Part shown: positions 16,886-25,432 of the stretch, in pieces
Numbering within the stretch: position 1 is the stretch's first letter
Layout: every line of letters starts with the position of its first letter
From: Desulfomonile tiedjei
GTDB lineage: Bacteria; Desulfobacterota; Desulfomonilia; Desulfomonilales; Desulfomonilaceae
NCBI GenBank assembly: GCA_016212925.1
Contig: JACRDF010000046.1
Span: 1 to 40,727 of the forward strand
Reading direction: 5' to 3'
DNA length: 40,727 bases
Translations under genes and position numbers: made by a program
Notes under the pieces: model-generated
Told to the model about the DNA's origin: nothing
The model's database searches: none
Seen by the model: the letters and a program-made list of their open reading frames with translations, nothing else

Positions 16886-17716
16886 ATGCTCGATAGCTTG
16901 AAAGCCATTTGGCGCAAACTGCTTTTTGATCGGGCCTCTCCCGAAATGATTCTCCTGCTCAAGCACATACGGTGCGTCGGGAGTTCATTCTATTTCCCGC
17001 TTTCTCACAAGCTGGTGCGGCAACCGGGGATTACCAGGGGCCGCGTTTTGGTGCTTGCTCCTCATGCGGACGACGAGATCATCGGCCTGGGCGGTACAAT
17101 GGCCATGCATTTGGAGGCTGGGACTAGAATACTGGTGCTGTACATGACCGCCGGCGATAAAGGGGACTCGACTTTGGTCGCGCAAGACCTGGCGAAGGTC
17201 CGGAAGAGGGAAGCGGAGGAGATTGCGAAGAACTTTGGATTTGAAAGCGTCTTCTGGCAATACGAGGACCAGCGTTTAGGTGACCATGTGACTGAGGCCG
17301 GCTTGAAATTGAGCGCGATCCTGGACGCCTGGAGGCCTGACTCGGTCTTTGTGCCGTCGTGCATAGACTCTCACAAAGACCACTTCTCAGCTAATCTTGT
17401 CCTGGCTGAGGCCCTTCAAAAAGGAAGTTACGACCATATTCCGATTTACGGATATGAGGTTGCTACGGATATCCCTTTTCCGAATCACGTCGTAGACATA
17501 ACCACCCACTTTGAAAAAAAGATGGAAATGCTCTCGTACTACAAATCGCAGTCCGGATTCATCAATTACTCCAGATTGTGCATGTTACGGAACGGACTCA
17601 ATTACGCCAGGTATGTAGATGGGCAGGCAGAGGGCTATGCGGAGGCTTACCTGCGATGGCCGGCATCGAGTTATAGACAAGTCGTAAAAGATCTCGCCCG
17701 TGAATGCAGGATCTGA
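16886..17716 (+). CDS. PIG-L/LmbE-family N-deacetylase
   Basis: A 276-residue zinc-dependent deacetylase of the PIG-L family, which removes N-acetyl groups from GlcNAc-linked substrates. The metal site motif is PHADDE (His60, Asp62, Asp63), with the second ligand motif in DSHKDH (His163, His166). The preceding VLVLAPH strand and the LYMTAGDKGD segment fit the Rossmann-like core. There is a short extra N-terminal region (residues 1-50) with a hydrophobic patch but no cleavable signal. GGAAGG precedes the ATG. It lies 15 nt after the methyltransferase gene, so the two form an operon and probably act on one glycan or glycolipid. The specific substrate is unknown. Confidence 0.85.
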   Translation: MLDSLKAIWRKLLFDRASPEMILLLKHIRCVGSSFYFPLSHKLVRQPGITRGRVLVLAPHADDEIIGLGGTMAMHLEAGTRILVLYMTAGDKGDSTLVAQDLAKVRKREAEEIAKNFGFESVFWQYEDQRLGDHVTEAGLKLSAILDAWRPDSVFVPSCIDSHKDHFSANLVLAEALQKGSYDHIPIYGYEVATDIPFPNHVVDITTHFEKKMEMLSYYKSQSGFINYSRLCMLRNGLNYARYVDGQAEGYAEAYLRWPASSYRQVVKDLARECRI

Positions 17717-18102
17717 TAGGAGTCGGGGCATTTCCGGGCCATATGTGTGAAACATCAGTAAGTTACTGCCCATGACTTAGTGATTTCAATCAATGGTTGA
17801 CACGTCTAACTATTTGGTGTATGATAGTATTTAAATGGTGGGGGAACAAAAGAACACCTTCAATAGTTACTGCATTCAAATACATAATGTAGCTACACTC
17901 ATACTTGGTCCACCCGATCGTTTTTTGTCGGTTCCGAACACCTGACCGAGAATATCCTGTAAGCTTTAACCTCCAGCACGTTCGATTTGACCAACATTGC
18001 CCTGCGGCCCGCTTCAGCCTACAAATGTTTACTCGAAGTAGTCCTTACTAATCCTTGACCTGCAATCGAACCTCGACCGACATACACCATAGGAGAGTGG
18101 AA
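17717..18102. other. Intergenic leader, 386 nt
   Basis: It holds the promoter at 17797-17825 and then about 275 nt of untranslated leader before the structural gene at 18103. No open frame or clear hairpin was recognised in the leader. Confidence 0.5.
17782..17825 (+). promoter_or_regulatory. Near-consensus sigma-70 promoter with repeated upstream block
   Basis: TTGACA at 17797-17802, a 17-nt spacer and TATGAT at 17820-17825. The sequence from about 17782 through the first half of the spacer (ATTTCAA..AATGGTTGAC.CGTCTAACT) is repeated at 2426-2455. It heads the block of structural genes beginning at 18103. Confidence 0.75.
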
Positions 18103-18756
18103 ATGGCTGCTATTTCGCGAAAGACACCCAGGAGAACTGCGTCAACCCCACCCGCGTCGCAGTATTTTGAAGAGTATTGCCCTGTTCAGAGTTTTGCCTG
18201 GATCGGCAAATCCGGTGACGCTCAAACTGATTTCCCGCACTGCGGAGACGCGGACTTCGATGAGGTGGAAAACACCGGGATTGCCGGTCTGGCCCTGGAT
18301 GCTCACGGTGACGACGCATATCTGGTGTGGCGGGTCCCTCAGCAGATGAATTTGAGCGAGGGCCTCGGAGTGCAACTGGTCTACGCAAGCGCTGCTCCCG
18401 CTGAGGCGACCACTGGTTCCGCGTCCGGAAAGGTGGCATGGAAGCTTGGTTTCGCCAGAATCGGCGAAAGCGCGGAAATGAGCGGCATTGCCTATGAAAC
18501 GCCGGTGGGCAACGGCCGAGATTTCCAGGAGATAAACTATAGCGGAAACGCGGCTTACTCCGGAGAAGCAAAACTCATGGCGTCCACATGGGCGGAAGTC
18601 TCCGGCCACATCGGCGGAAACCCTTCAGCAGGGACCAACTTCCGCCATGGGGACCTTGTTGTCCTCAAGATCACCAGGGACTCCGGTTCAGTTTCGTCCA
18701 ACATACCTGTGGCACTGCTCGGCGCTACGATTCGATACCAAAGAGATCGCTTGTAG
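18103..18756 (+). CDS. Putative virion decoration or fibre protein
   Basis: A 217-residue, beta-rich protein without a signal peptide. The first 25 residues are basic and Pro/Ser/Thr-rich (ISRKTPRRTASTPPAS). The rest alternates short strands and turns (DAYLVWRVPQQMNLSEGLGV; GKVAWKLGFARIGES; FRHGDLVVLKITRDSG) and ends in a strand pair (PVALLGATIRYQRD). This layout resembles beta-sandwich head-fibre or decoration proteins, but I recognise no named family. The ATG at 18103 has AGGAGAGTGG upstream; the longer TTG frame lacks one. It is the first gene after the 17797 promoter and is followed by another small structural gene. Confidence 0.65.
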   Translation: MAAISRKTPRRTASTPPASQYFEEYCPVQSFAWIGKSGDAQTDFPHCGDADFDEVENTGIAGLALDAHGDDAYLVWRVPQQMNLSEGLGVQLVYASAAPAEATTGSASGKVAWKLGFARIGESAEMSGIAYETPVGNGRDFQEINYSGNAAYSGEAKLMASTWAEVSGHIGGNPSAGTNFRHGDLVVLKITRDSGSVSSNIPVALLGATIRYQRDRL

Positions 18757-19007
18757 GAGCAAGGAAATTGCGGGGAGAAGCTTTTTTACACAAAAAAGTT
18801 TCCCCCGGAAGTTCCTGCCCTCCTCTCCAACTGCACTTACCGATACGACCCGGCGCTCATAATTGATCCTTAATTGCAAGGGACCGCCTGCGCCGGGTCC
18901 GGTCCCTCTGAGGCGGGAATGCCATTAAGCGCGCTGAAAAGTGCCACAAAGCATTCCACAAAGCACACCTGTTCCAAAACACATTTCCATCAAGGAGGTG
19001 GCGGAAG
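18757..19007. other. Intergenic, degenerate palindrome
   Basis: An imperfect member of the GGGGAGGCC-TTTTT palindrome family lies at 18772-18815 (GGGGAGAAGCTTTTTT against AAAAAAGTTTCCCC). A GGCGCCGGGTCC-type hairpin follows near 18889-18910. Confidence 0.5.
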
Positions 19008-19337
19008 TTGGCAATTAGTCCGATATTAAGAGATGCTAACGGATTTGCGCTCTTCGATCGCGGTTCGGAGCTTATTACCAAGCGTTACACCGGGGTGGAC
19101 ACCGTTGGCCGCTCCATATCCCTGGATACGGACGTGAAGGCAATGATCGTCCACATCGAAGGGAACTCGCCGAAGACCAGGCTCACCGGGACAGTTTCAG
19201 GGTCGGAAGAGATCATCTGGACTTCCGACGGCCTCACCCTGCCCCAAATACCCGTGGTGAAAGAACCCAACGAGCCCATTATGACCCTGGCCGCACAATC
19301 AGGCACCATCAACGTCTCCGTCTTGGCCTGGCGCTAG
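19008..19337 (+). CDS. Small beta-rich phage structural protein
   Basis: A 109-residue protein starting at TTG. AAGGAGGTGG at 18992-19001 is an almost perfect ribosome site seven bases before it, and there is no ATG in the right place. The sequence is a run of short strands (GFALFDRGSELITKRYTGVD; VKAMIVHIEGNSPKTRLTGT; GTINVSVLAWR) without helices, cysteines or a signal peptide, as in small virion proteins such as capsid cement or tail accessory proteins. No specific family is recognised. It ends 35 nt before an uninterrupted palindrome. Confidence 0.65.
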   Translation: MAISPILRDANGFALFDRGSELITKRYTGVDTVGRSISLDTDVKAMIVHIEGNSPKTRLTGTVSGSEEIIWTSDGLTLPQIPVVKEPNEPIMTLAAQSGTINVSVLAWR

Positions 19338-19371
19338 GATGGTTTCAAAACCTGCTAGTTTTGGAAGAGTA

Positions 19372-19465
19372 TCCGGGGAGGCCCTTTTTGCAAAAAGGGC
19401 CTCCCCGGACCCCTCCCCAAAAACTCCCATGATTTTGGACCATTGTCGCCGTCGGCGACAATGGT
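19372..19465. repeat. Intact 38-nt palindrome plus adjacent 12-bp hairpin
   Basis: 19372-19409 is a perfect palindrome (TCCGGGGAGGCCCTTTTTG and its complement). A conserved spacer with CAAAAACTCCCATGAT follows, then a hairpin ACCATTGTCGCC-GTC-GGCGACAATGGT at 19439-19465. This is the uninterrupted form of the element found split at 14968-15187. Confidence 0.85.
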
Positions 19466-19706
19466 GTGGTACGGGAGACCGCGGCACCAAATTCCCGTTC
19501 CGACGTTTTGAAGCAGCTTCTAACGTCAGGTCCCTCACCCTGCTTGCATAACTCCAGTCGGCCCGAAGAGTCCTGGAAGCCGTTTTGGTTATGTAGGTAA
19601 CTTGTCGGACCCAATACTAGAAGGCGAGGAGAATTTCGGGGGAGGTTCCTTGTGTAGGGAAGTTTCCCGCAGTGCCTCCTTCAAAAAACTCCATATCTCG
19701 CCCGCT

Positions 19707-19807
19707 GGGCAGCCTCCGCTCATGGCGGAGGCTGCCCAGCGGACAGGATATAGAAGTTTTTGGGGAGGGGCGCGGGGAGACCCTTTTTACAAAAAGGGTC
19801 TCCCCGC
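19707..19807. repeat. GCAGCCTCCGC hairpin followed by palindrome copy 2
   Basis: CGCTGGGCAGCCTCCGC and its complement (19707-19741) form a long hairpin, with a relative at about 21658-21705. Then 19772-19788 and 19791-19807 pair perfectly over 17 bp (GCGGGGAGACCCTTTTT arm), ending 15 nt before the glycosyltransferase start. Confidence 0.8.
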
Positions 19808-19822
19808 AATCCAGGGGGAATT

Positions 19823-21553
19823 ATGCGCATAACTGCATGCGTGGCTACAAAGAATCGGACCGACATGCTCCACCAGTTGCTTTGGAGCTTGATTCGGCAG
19901 GAATACAAGGACTGGGATCTCGTGATTGTGGACGACTCGGACGTTCCGGTGAATTGGAACAGCATCGGGGTCTATCCCAGGCTATTCAGTGAAATCACCA
20001 GAACAGGCCACGATATACGAATCGCGGCCGGCCCGCGGGTCAGCCGCATAGGCGCGGCCTATCAGGTCGGGCTCAAGGTGGCGAAAACCGAGAACCCGCT
20101 GTTCTTCAGAGTCGACGACGACTCGTGGCTGGAAGCGGATTACTTTTCGCGGCTCGTACAAGTGATGAAGCAGGATGACGTTGGAGCATGCGGAGGATTG
20201 TTTCTCCATCCCGGCCAGGAGATCGAAACGCTTGAACCTCACGACCCAAGGTACAGCCACGCCACCATAGAAGGGCTTTCCGATCAGGTAAACATCCAGT
20301 GGTGCCGCCACAAAGCCTCGGATTTGGTCCCGGTCGAACACCTTACAGCGAATATACTATTCAGCAGAAAATGGCTGGAGAGGATAGGCGGATTTGAAAC
20401 CCTGCTCTACAACCAGCACCGGGACGAAACTCAGGCTACCTGGCGTCTCCATGTGGAAGGGGCCAGGCTGTTTGTCCATCCGCTGGCAATCGCGTGGCAC
20501 CTCAGGGCTTCGGGAGGAGGATCTCGGGGTTATTCTCCCGATGTTTATCTGAACGATCACCGAAAGTTCATGGCCCAACGCAAAAGCATGAAACCGGGCA
20601 TTCACCTCAACCTGGGACATGCCATTGGCGACGGATTCATGGCCACCCCAATGATCCACATGATGCGGGAGATGAACCCGAACCGAAACCTCGCGGTTTT
20701 TGCGCCGTGGGCAAAGGCGATTCTCGATGGCAACCCCGATCTTGACGAGATAGCCGACCACCCGTTGGATGCGCAGCGAACTGTCAGGCTCGAACAGTCG
20801 GTGTATGCCTGGGCGAGCGCAAACGGGTGGAAGGGGCATTTGGCGCAGGCATACTGCAGAATGTTCGATCTGCCCGAACCAAAGGACCTGACCCCGCGAT
20901 TCTTCTGGAACAGTGACAAGGGCTCTTTCGCTCAAACCATCCCCGAGGGGCCTTATATAGTCATAGCCCCGTGGTCCACGGCCAAGACCTTCGATTATTA
21001 CGGCCCGAGCGGAAACAAGAATTGGCCGCTTGACCGTTGGCCGGAGGTGGTTGCTTGGGCCCATGAGAAAGGTTTCCGTGTGGTTCAGCTCAGAGGTTCC
21101 AAGGAGGAGCCTCTGATTGACGGAGTGGATGTGGACCTGTGCGAGCGGCCGCTGCGAGAAGCATTCGCGGTTGTGGAGAAAGCCTCGCTGATGGTCAGCG
21201 TGGATACTATGGCTCACCACGCGGCCGCGGCTTTCGGGGTCCCCGGTGTCGTTTTGTGGGGCCGTTCCAAGGCCAGTCATTTTGGATATACGAAAGAGAA
21301 CATCATCAACATTCAAGGGGAGTGTCCTGGCATCGCGGTCCAGAATCACGCATCGGGTGTTGCTATCGCAAGGACGCACGGCCGTGCGCCTATGGACGGC
21401 AATTCCTTGATCCTGGAACGGCCCTGCATCAACGACGACCAGTGGGCCATGGACAAAGAGGCTTGCCCGATTCCAGGCCACCCCTGTATGGCCGGGATAT
21501 CGACCGACACGGTGATAGCTGCACTAGAACGTTTGTGGGGAGGCCCGTTTTGA
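19823..21553 (+). CDS. Bifunctional GT2-GT9 glycosyltransferase
   Basis: A 576-residue fusion. Residues 1-250 are a GT-A fold family 2 glycosyltransferase, with the N-terminal nucleotide-sugar strand (ITACVATKNR), LVIVDDSD at 33-40 and a DxD-type metal motif FRVDDDSW at 95-102. Residues 259-570 are a GT-B family 9 (heptosyltransferase-like) domain, with the opening LNLGHAIGDGFMATPM, APWSTAKTFDYYG as the donor-site segment, and the signature SVDTMAHHAAAAFGVPGVVL. GT9 enzymes usually build LPS inner core. I start at ATG 19823 (AGGGGG upstream); the longer frame reads through a palindrome. The last residues (LWGGPF) come from the adjoining palindromic repeat, which also supplies the stop. It is cytoplasmic and sits between structural genes, so it may alter a host surface glycan or a virion glycoprotein. 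Confidence 0.85.
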   Translation: MRITACVATKNRTDMLHQLLWSLIRQEYKDWDLVIVDDSDVPVNWNSIGVYPRLFSEITRTGHDIRIAAGPRVSRIGAAYQVGLKVAKTENPLFFRVDDDSWLEADYFSRLVQVMKQDDVGACGGLFLHPGQEIETLEPHDPRYSHATIEGLSDQVNIQWCRHKASDLVPVEHLTANILFSRKWLERIGGFETLLYNQHRDETQATWRLHVEGARLFVHPLAIAWHLRASGGGSRGYSPDVYLNDHRKFMAQRKSMKPGIHLNLGHAIGDGFMATPMIHMMREMNPNRNLAVFAPWAKAILDGNPDLDEIADHPLDAQRTVRLEQSVYAWASANGWKGHLAQAYCRMFDLPEPKDLTPRFFWNSDKGSFAQTIPEGPYIVIAPWSTAKTFDYYGPSGNKNWPLDRWPEVVAWAHEKGFRVVQLRGSKEEPLIDGVDVDLCERPLREAFAVVEKASLMVSVDTMAHHAAAAFGVPGVVLWGRSKASHFGYTKENIINIQGECPGIAVQNHASGVAIARTHGRAPMDGNSLILERPCINDDQWAMDKEACPIPGHPCMAGISTDTVIAALERLWGGPF

Positions 21554-21720
21554 AAATGGTAGGGGCCGGCCTCCGTGCCGGCCCTCAGAGGTGCACCGGC
21601 AGGGACGCCGGTGCCTACCAACCCCACGCCCCTCTCCAAAAACTTCTGTATCCTGTCTGCTGAGCAGCCTCCGCCGGCGGGCTGAAGCCTGCCCAGCAGA
21701 AACGAAATAGAGTTTCTTGA
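21536..21720 (+). repeat. Composite repeat, sister of 10578-10695
   Basis: The block runs from GTGGGGAGGCCCGTTTTGAAA through the GGCCGGCCTCCGTGCCGGCC and CACCGGCAGGGACGCCGGTG modules to CCCCTCTCCAAAAACTTCT. It nearly matches 10590-10690 in order and sequence. A GAGCAGCCTCCGCC hairpin relative follows at about 21658-21705. Confidence 0.75.
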
Positions 21721-21783
21721 AGAGGCCCGTGGCAACGTTTGACTCATGTTAATTTTTTGTCGGATTAGGAAGGACGACTTTCC

Positions 21784-21860
21784 GTCATTCCTGCGAAGGC
21801 AGGAATCCAGTCCCGCGTCTCGCGGGATTTCCTGGGTTCCCGCCTTCGCGGGAACGACGG
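21784..21860 (+). repeat. GTCATTCCTGC-type palindromic repeat
   Basis: GTCATTCCTGCGAAGGCAGG onward, CCCGCGTCTCGCGGG, then GGTTCCCGCCTTCGCGGGAA. It is an inverted relative of 15907-15980, of a type found scattered in many Desulfobacterota genomes. Confidence 0.7.
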
Positions 21861-22059
21861 GTGTGCAAAGCAGGACTGTTGGGAGAGAGGCTGGGGAAAG
21901 CCGGAGACTATTTCCGGCAATTGACATGTGGCAGCTTCCAAGGGCCTGACATTGTCCTTATGTGGCTTCTCGCGCGTACCAACCCACTTCGGAGCCTAGA
22001 CCCTTCGACGCAAATTACCTGCCATAACACACCATAATTGGGGAGTTTTTGGGGAGGGG

Positions 22060-22097
22060 TCCGGGGAGGGCGTTTTTGCAAAAACGTCCTCCCCGGA
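22060..22097. repeat. GGGGAGG palindrome, copy 3
   Basis: A 38-nt palindrome (TCCGGGGAGG, central TTTTTGCAAAAA) with one mismatched pair. It lies 33 nt before the fibre gene, mirroring the copy before the glycosyltransferase gene. Confidence 0.8.
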
Positions 22098-22130
22098 AAC
22101 TCTCCGCAAGGTTACAAGAAAGGCTGCACA

Positions 22131-24632
22131 ATGACGCAGATCGTTGGTGACGCAACGCACATTAAAGGCCGATTGCTCAGCGGAAATCTTTCCTCGGGCC
22201 AGACGTGGGTTTCCGACGGCTCACGGATGGTTCCTGCCGGCAATGAAGCGTACAAATTCATAGATGTTGAAGGCAATTTACTTACCGCGACCGGCAGCGA
22301 AGACACTCTTTATCTAAGCGGCGTCTCCGGGATCGCATTGGCCTTGGAAACATCTTCCGGCACGGGAACAAGCAGCATCCGGCTGGAGGTTTCCGGGTTG
22401 GTCAGCGGACAGATCCCCGACTGGTCGGCAATCAGCGGGACAGCCTGGGGTGGTTCCGGCATAGCGGAAGGTGGTTCGGGTATGGCCGCCGGTGCCTCCG
22501 GGATCGCGACGGGTGCAAGCGGAATAGCTGTAGCCGCGAGCGGCATGGCTTCGGGTGGAAGTGGAACAGCTACACAGGCCCTGGGCATCGCTGTTGGGTC
22601 TTCCGGAATAGCAGTCGGAGCGTCAGGGATTGCCGCAGGCGGGAGCGGGATTGCAGCCGGGACTTCGGGCGTTGCCGTCGGAGCTTCAGGAATGGCCCAT
22701 TACGCGTCGGGCAAGCTCGATGACACGGATCAAACGTCCGGTATAGTGCTGTCTTCCGGCAACGGATTTATGGTCTTTTCCGCTTCTCCGCTGTCAGGGC
22801 AAGTGCTGAAGGCTTCCGGAAGCAATCTCCTTACCGATCTCTACTGGGCGGTGGATCAGACCGGTTCCGGCGGCGGGTCGGGCTCGGGGAACTCCTATGC
22901 GTTTATCAATGTCCAGGGTGCGACCATCGCGGCCAACACCGGCGACGACATTCTCAATTTTTCCGGACGGTCCGGGATATTTCTGGCCGCCACATCCGGA
23001 GACGGCCAAGGCCAGGACATTATCTTTGCGGAAGTCTCGGGTTTGGCTTCGGGCCAGATACCCAACTGGTCGGACATTTCAGGCGCGGCTTACGGAGCTT
23101 CGGGTATTGCCGTGGGAGCATCGGGAATCGCTCTCGCGGGCGTGACCCCGGATTACCTACCGCCTCGTTTCGTTTACAAGGACACGGATGAAATATACAT
23201 CCCGCGGGGAAGGTATTACAAAGCCGGCTTTCGTTGGAGAGGGCAATTTCAAGGCACCGCGAGCATTGCGCAGTATTGGGATGTAAGTTCCAGGTTCTCG
23301 GCCAAGATTGACTCCACTTACTCGCCTGGAACCTCTCCGGGAATGATCGGAGGCGCCAAGGTCGCCAATTCTTGGTACAGCGTTTTCCTGGTAGGGAACA
23401 GCCCTAACGACGTGCTGGTGTTGCCGTTTGTCCGTGTAAAGGCGATTAGTTACTCGTCCCCCAACAGTATTATCAATCCGGGCAATCACAACAGCGCTGC
23501 AAATTATGAGGACGGGTTCTTTCTCTCGAATGGCGCTTGGAATGACTATCGGCTCGTAAAGCGGTCATGCGACTCGAACGACGGAAGCGTCCATACAATT
23601 GCGGACACAATCAACGCCGCGCATGACGAAATTCGAATCGTAGGTGACCTGACTGCGGAGTTGGCAGCGAACGACTGGTTGCAGCTCGTGCCGCCCCCAA
23701 CCATGCCTTGCCTGTTCCTCGGGCTTGTAAGAATAGACGCGAGCGGCAACCTCGGTGAGTGCCGGAGCGTGGCCTCAGAAGCCGCATCTACTGGGGAAGG
23801 CATTAAAGAGGTCGTCGAAGGCAGGCTCGCGTGGGGTAGCGACACTGAACTCGCATGGAACCCTGTTCGAGGCTATGGAGCGGCTTTGTGGATGAGCGAT
23901 GATTGGCGGGTGGTGACGCCATCCCATTCCATAACAATGTCCAACACCGCGATTGATATTGACGGCAACACGTTGACGGACAACGCCAACTACGACGTTT
24001 TCGCCGAGGGAGACGGCAGCCCCTTCAATTTCCGCCTGGTAGCAAAACGATGGACCAACGACACCACCAGGGCACAAAACCTGGCGCGGTTGGACGGGGT
24101 TTTGGTCTACGACAAGGACACCGATATAGGGAGGCGCCGCAGATTCCTGGGAACAGTCCGGCTGAGGAATGACGCAGGCACGCCCAAATTTACCGATTCC
24201 GTCACGAAGCGCTTCATCTCCAACATTTACAATTCGGAGCAAGTAAGGGTGGCTGCCAGCGCTCAGGCTAACGGAGCAGCGGTGGCCGATGACTCTTACG
24301 CGCCTTGGACCAATTGGGGTTCGCCGGGAATAGGCGCAGTTTTTGCCGGCACTCAAACATTCGCGGTTTTCGCACCATTCGGCGGACAGACGGATCCTGC
24401 CAACGCGGCCGGTCGCTTAAGCGTGGTGGTGGCCTTGGACGGTGCCCCCGGTGGAGTAGAGGGTAGCACTCCTGGAACTGCCGGAATCATGGCAATCGCC
24501 AGGCAACCTATGTACATCATCGAGATTGCGGCACCCGGTTATCATTTCATAGATCTTTACCGCAAGCGGTTTGTGAGCGGAACTAGTCCTCTTCATTGGG
24601 CCGTAAATGTTGAGGGAACTATTTTGGCGTGA
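22131..24632 (+). CDS. Phage tail fibre-like protein with Ser-Gly-Ile-Ala heptads
   Basis: An 833-residue protein. Residues 106-195 are thirteen tandem 7-residue repeats of the form x-S-G-(I/M/V)-A-x-G (GASGIATGASGIAVAASG). An approximately 75-residue module occurs twice, at about 40-112 and 256-330 (each with VSGL-SGQIP-W-ISG-A-G-SGIA), flanking the heptads. Residues 340-833 are strand-rich and globular, with few charges and no known enzyme motif, ending IDLYRKRFVSG...VNVEGTILA. Heptads with a small residue and an aliphatic at fixed places suggest a trimeric beta-roll shaft as in YadA heads and phage fibres. AAAGG lies nine bases before the ATG; an upstream open frame reads through a palindrome. 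It is probably the receptor-binding fibre. The structural reading is inference. Confidence 0.75.
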   Translation: MTQIVGDATHIKGRLLSGNLSSGQTWVSDGSRMVPAGNEAYKFIDVEGNLLTATGSEDTLYLSGVSGIALALETSSGTGTSSIRLEVSGLVSGQIPDWSAISGTAWGGSGIAEGGSGMAAGASGIATGASGIAVAASGMASGGSGTATQALGIAVGSSGIAVGASGIAAGGSGIAAGTSGVAVGASGMAHYASGKLDDTDQTSGIVLSSGNGFMVFSASPLSGQVLKASGSNLLTDLYWAVDQTGSGGGSGSGNSYAFINVQGATIAANTGDDILNFSGRSGIFLAATSGDGQGQDIIFAEVSGLASGQIPNWSDISGAAYGASGIAVGASGIALAGVTPDYLPPRFVYKDTDEIYIPRGRYYKAGFRWRGQFQGTASIAQYWDVSSRFSAKIDSTYSPGTSPGMIGGAKVANSWYSVFLVGNSPNDVLVLPFVRVKAISYSSPNSIINPGNHNSAANYEDGFFLSNGAWNDYRLVKRSCDSNDGSVHTIADTINAAHDEIRIVGDLTAELAANDWLQLVPPPTMPCLFLGLVRIDASGNLGECRSVASEAASTGEGIKEVVEGRLAWGSDTELAWNPVRGYGAALWMSDDWRVVTPSHSITMSNTAIDIDGNTLTDNANYDVFAEGDGSPFNFRLVAKRWTNDTTRAQNLARLDGVLVYDKDTDIGRRRRFLGTVRLRNDAGTPKFTDSVTKRFISNIYNSEQVRVAASAQANGAAVADDSYAPWTNWGSPGIGAVFAGTQTFAVFAPFGGQTDPANAAGRLSVVVALDGAPGGVEGSTPGTAGIMAIARQPMYIIEIAAPGYHFIDLYRKRFVSGTSPLHWAVNVEGTILA

Positions 24633-25108
24633 CTCGCCCGGAAATCCTTGTTTTCACTCGTTCCCAGGCTCTGACTTCCTAACCATACTGAACTGACAGG
24701 CCTTTCCGGGCAGAGCCTGGGAACCAGAGGCAAAAGGAAGGCACCCTCACCCTGCCCGCTCCCAAAGGGAGAGGGGATTCCCCGTAGCGCCGGCGTCCCG
24801 CCGGTATTCCCCTATGTCCTTCCCGCGGGGAGAGGGACCAATCACCGGCAAGATGCCGGCGCTACAGTTCCTCTATCCCTCGCCCTTTGGGGACAGGGTG
24901 AGGGCCATTCGTCCTACGATTCCACCCATGCCATGGATTTTGAGACAATCTCAGAGAAGCGCCCTGATTTCGGGCGGTTCACGAACCGCGCCGTACCAGT
25001 CCCGCGTTGGCGGGACACACAATCCATTGTCCTCGCCCGCCGGTTGCCGGATTGAAACAAGCAAGGTTTTCCTACCGACAGGTACAAGGTCTCAAGGTGG
25101 TCAGCATC
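24633..25108. other. Intergenic, 476 nt of mosaic repeats
   Basis: The stretch contains a partial CTCGTTCCCAGGCTC element (24657-24725), a GTAGCGCCGGCGTCCCGCCGG module (24785-24806, related to 34622-34643) with its inverted partner near 24850-24872, and an inverted copy (24952-25000) of the module at 2678-2735. No coding frame was accepted. Confidence 0.55.
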
Positions 25109-25432
25109 ATGTGGGAATCCTACGAGGCACAACAGAAATGGCTTGAAGAGAGGTTCAATCATATCAACACGATTCTGGCCAACATCCAGAAGAATATGAG
25201 CGAACTGAAAGAAATGCACTCCGCGTGTGTCAATCGGTGCAACATTGAAATGGACAAGGTTTACCACAGGTTGAGACACGTAGAACACAAACAGGCCGCA
25301 AAGAACGGGGCCGAAGCACACCGAAAGGAGAGCATACAGTCGGAAAACCTGACCTGGCAGATGGTCATTGCTATGGGAACGGCTCTGTCAGCCGTAGGCG
25401 CCTTTGTCGGCTATTTCATAGGAAGGGGATAA
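25109..25432 (+). CDS. XhlA-like coiled-coil membrane protein (lysis cassette)
   Basis: A 107-residue protein. The N-terminal 75 residues are a charged helix/coiled coil (EERFNHINTILANIQKNMSE; VYHRLRHVEHKQAA), followed by one C-terminal membrane segment (TWQMVIAMGTALSAVGAFVG then YFIGRG). This is the layout of haemolysin XhlA-type proteins that assist phage lysis. Two cysteines (CVNRC) lie in the coiled coil. AAGGTGG precedes the ATG at 25109; a GTG at 25097 is an alternative. Its stop overlaps the next ATG by one base, so translation is coupled. It acts in the inner membrane. Confidence 0.7.
   Translation: MWESYEAQQKWLEERFNHINTILANIQKNMSELKEMHSACVNRCNIEMDKVYHRLRHVEHKQAAKNGAEAHRKESIQSENLTWQMVIAMGTALSAVGAFVGYFIGRG

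Larger units (their letters stand above)
19338..19822. other. Intergenic, 485 nt of nested palindromes
   Basis: It holds the palindrome plus hairpin at 19372-19465, the GGGCAGCCTCCGC repeat at 19707-19741 and a second palindrome at 19772-19807. Nothing coding was seen; short frames crossing the palindromes are repeat-derived. Confidence 0.6.

Noticed and set aside
19372-19409. Perfect palindrome as a rho-independent terminator
   Set aside because: The T and A runs lie in the centre of the stem, not after a GC stem, so it lacks the terminator form; it behaves as a dispersed repeat.
20357-21481. A 374-codon minus-strand open frame
   Set aside because: It is antisense to the well-supported GT2-GT9 gene; no ribosome site and no domain logic.
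22446-22720. CRISPR-like tandem repeats
   Set aside because: The 21-nt repeats are directly adjacent without spacers and encode a heptad protein repeat in frame.
23775-24356. Minus-strand open frame within the fibre gene
   Set aside because: Shadow of the fibre frame; composition is not protein-like.
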